32,810 nt of DNA, taken from positions 1 through 32,810 of the forward strand of contig ONEY01000023.1 in NCBI GenBank assembly GCA_900316965.1, in the 5' to 3' direction. The position numbers were made by a program, and so were the translations under genes. This document shows, piece after piece, positions 31,710-32,810 of this stretch (position 1 is the stretch's first letter; each line of letters begins with the position of its first letter). The stretch comes from an uncultured Bacteroidales bacterium. GTDB lineage: Bacteria; Bacteroidota; Bacteroidia; Bacteroidales; P3. The notes under the pieces are model-generated. The model was not told where the DNA came from. It saw only the letters and a list, made by a program, of their open reading frames with translations, and searched no databases.

Positions 31710-32810
31710 GACATCCGTCTGTTCAGCTGCGGTGCTGGTTGCGCCAAACCTGGTATAATGCCTACCACAAACGTAACTTATAATGGTGCCACTATCAACT
31801 GGAACAGCAATGCCACCGACTTTGAGGTTTCCGTCAAGTCTACCAACGAGGCTGTATGGCCCGCTGAGACTCCTGCTACTGGCAACAGCTATAATGTCAC
31901 CGGTTTGGCTCCTGCCACACAGTATCAGTTCCGTGTACGCGCCATCTGCGACGCCACCGAGAACTTGATTTCTGACTGGGCTATGGGTACCTTCACCACT
32001 GACAGTCTGCCTTGCTTCGAGCCTAGCAACATCCACACCGAGGACATTGGTTATACCACTGCTACTCTCGCATGGACAGCTGCCGAAGGCCAGAACCAGT
32101 GGAGCATCCATATCTGGAACAGCATTGTTGATACAGACTATGTCGCCAACGCCAACCCGTACACCGTTGTAGGACTCCGCGACAGCACACGTTATTTCGC
32201 TACTGTCAAGGCTATCTGCGGCAACGGTGCTACCGAAAGCGGCTATAGCGACACTGTTGAGTTCATCACCGGAACCTGCGCACAGGTCACCGACGTCAAC
32301 GTCACCAACCTCCAGGCACACAGCGCCACTATCAATTGGTCAAGCCTCGGAGTTGACACCTATGAGATCGAATACGGCAACCAGAACTTCAGCCAGGGCA
32401 TGGGTCAGACCGTCGTGGTTGAAGGTGGCAACACCTCATACAATCTCACAGGTCTCACCGATGATCACACCTATTCAGTATTTGTCCGCGCAAAATGCGA
32501 GGATAACGTCTACGGCAAGTGGTCAACAAAGGTTGACTTCACCACTCCCGAAGGTGATGGTATCACCACAGCCGACGGCACCAACCTCTCAATCTTCCCC
32601 AACCCGACCAGCAACGTCACCACAGTCAGTGTGAACGGCGTAAACGGCGAGGTTAGCATCACCATCGTTGACATGAACGGTCGCACAGTGATGAGCGACA
32701 GCATGGAGTGCGAGGGTGGCTGCACCAAGAGCATTGAGGTTAGCGGCCTGGCACAGGGTGCTTACTTCGTCCGCGTCAGCGGTGACAACCTCAACATGGT
32801 GAAGAAACTC
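31710..32810 (+). pseudogene. In-frame 3' continuation of the T9SS surface protein, with sorting domain (runs off window)
   Basis: After the TGA the same frame stays open for 367 codons to the last base of the window. It completes module X2 (DIRLFSCGAGC), then encodes three more FN3 units beginning CAKPGIMP, CFEPSNIH and CAQVTDVN. It finishes with a type IX secretion sorting domain from about 32583: NLSIFPNPTSN, then VSITIVDMNGRTV, and GLAQGAYFVRVSG before KKL. The true stop should lie only a few codons past the window. A start is possible at the ATG 31758, but it has no signal peptide, so a separate product would stay in the cytoplasm. Without this segment the upstream product lacks its outer-membrane sorting signal. 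Confidence 0.8.

Noticed and set aside
31581..32321. 246-residue minus-strand open frame opposite the 3' part of the surface protein
   Set aside because: It is valine/serine-rich low-complexity sequence produced by the FN3 coding strand; no domain is visible.

Overview
The window looks like chromosomal DNA of an anaerobic member of the Bacteroidota, probably Bacteroidales. The evidence is a Bacteroidota-type -7 box (TAnnTTTG) ahead of many genes, a very large cell-surface protein ending in a type IX secretion (T9SS) sorting domain, a complete Na+-translocating NADH:quinone reductase, weak ribosome binding sites, and best-recognised families that are typical of this phylum. I see no insertion sequence, prophage, CRISPR array or rRNA. 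The one RNA gene is tRNA-Gly(CCC).

Layout. 1-2112: the 3' part of a DUF4143-type AAA ATPase, then about 850 bp of decayed DNA with two copies of a 53-bp repeat and a possible gene relic. 2113-4344: a peroxide-response block with a Cys-type glutathione peroxidase behind an operator-like promoter, an OhrR-like MarR regulator, and a radical SAM protein overlapping it by 4 bp. 4515-5270 (minus): a TfoX N-domain protein and a frameshifted MmcQ/YjbR gene. 5500-13436 (plus): one long tight unit, aspA-nqrABCDEF-rex. 13445-16162 (minus): a lipoprotein, an Sfp-type phosphopantetheinyl transferase and a POT peptide transporter. 16310-16885: the tsaC threonylcarbamoyl-AMP synthase. 17019-19585 (minus): an exported M49 peptidase and a CpsB/YwqE-type PHP phosphatase. 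19975-24727 (minus): pnp, rpsO, tRNA-Gly and a TGS-uridine-kinase-like protein. 25212-32810 (plus): a giant T9SS adhesin-like protein of FN3, CUB and choice-of-anchor-J modules, interrupted by one in-frame TGA.

How the parts fit. The aspA-nqr-rex unit reads as one energy module. Aspartase releases fumarate, the usual terminal acceptor of these anaerobes. Na+-NQR feeds electrons from NADH into quinone and pumps sodium. Rex senses NADH/NAD+. The gpx-ohrR-radical SAM block reads as thiol/peroxide stress. pnp and rpsO sit in their classic order with a terminator between them. The strongest items for a second look are the in-frame TGA that separates the giant surface protein from its sorting signal, the paired palindromes at the gpx promoter, the OhrR/radical SAM pair, the fused aspA-nqr-rex unit, and a perfect (TTAACN)4 repeat where the nqrE ribosome binding site should be.
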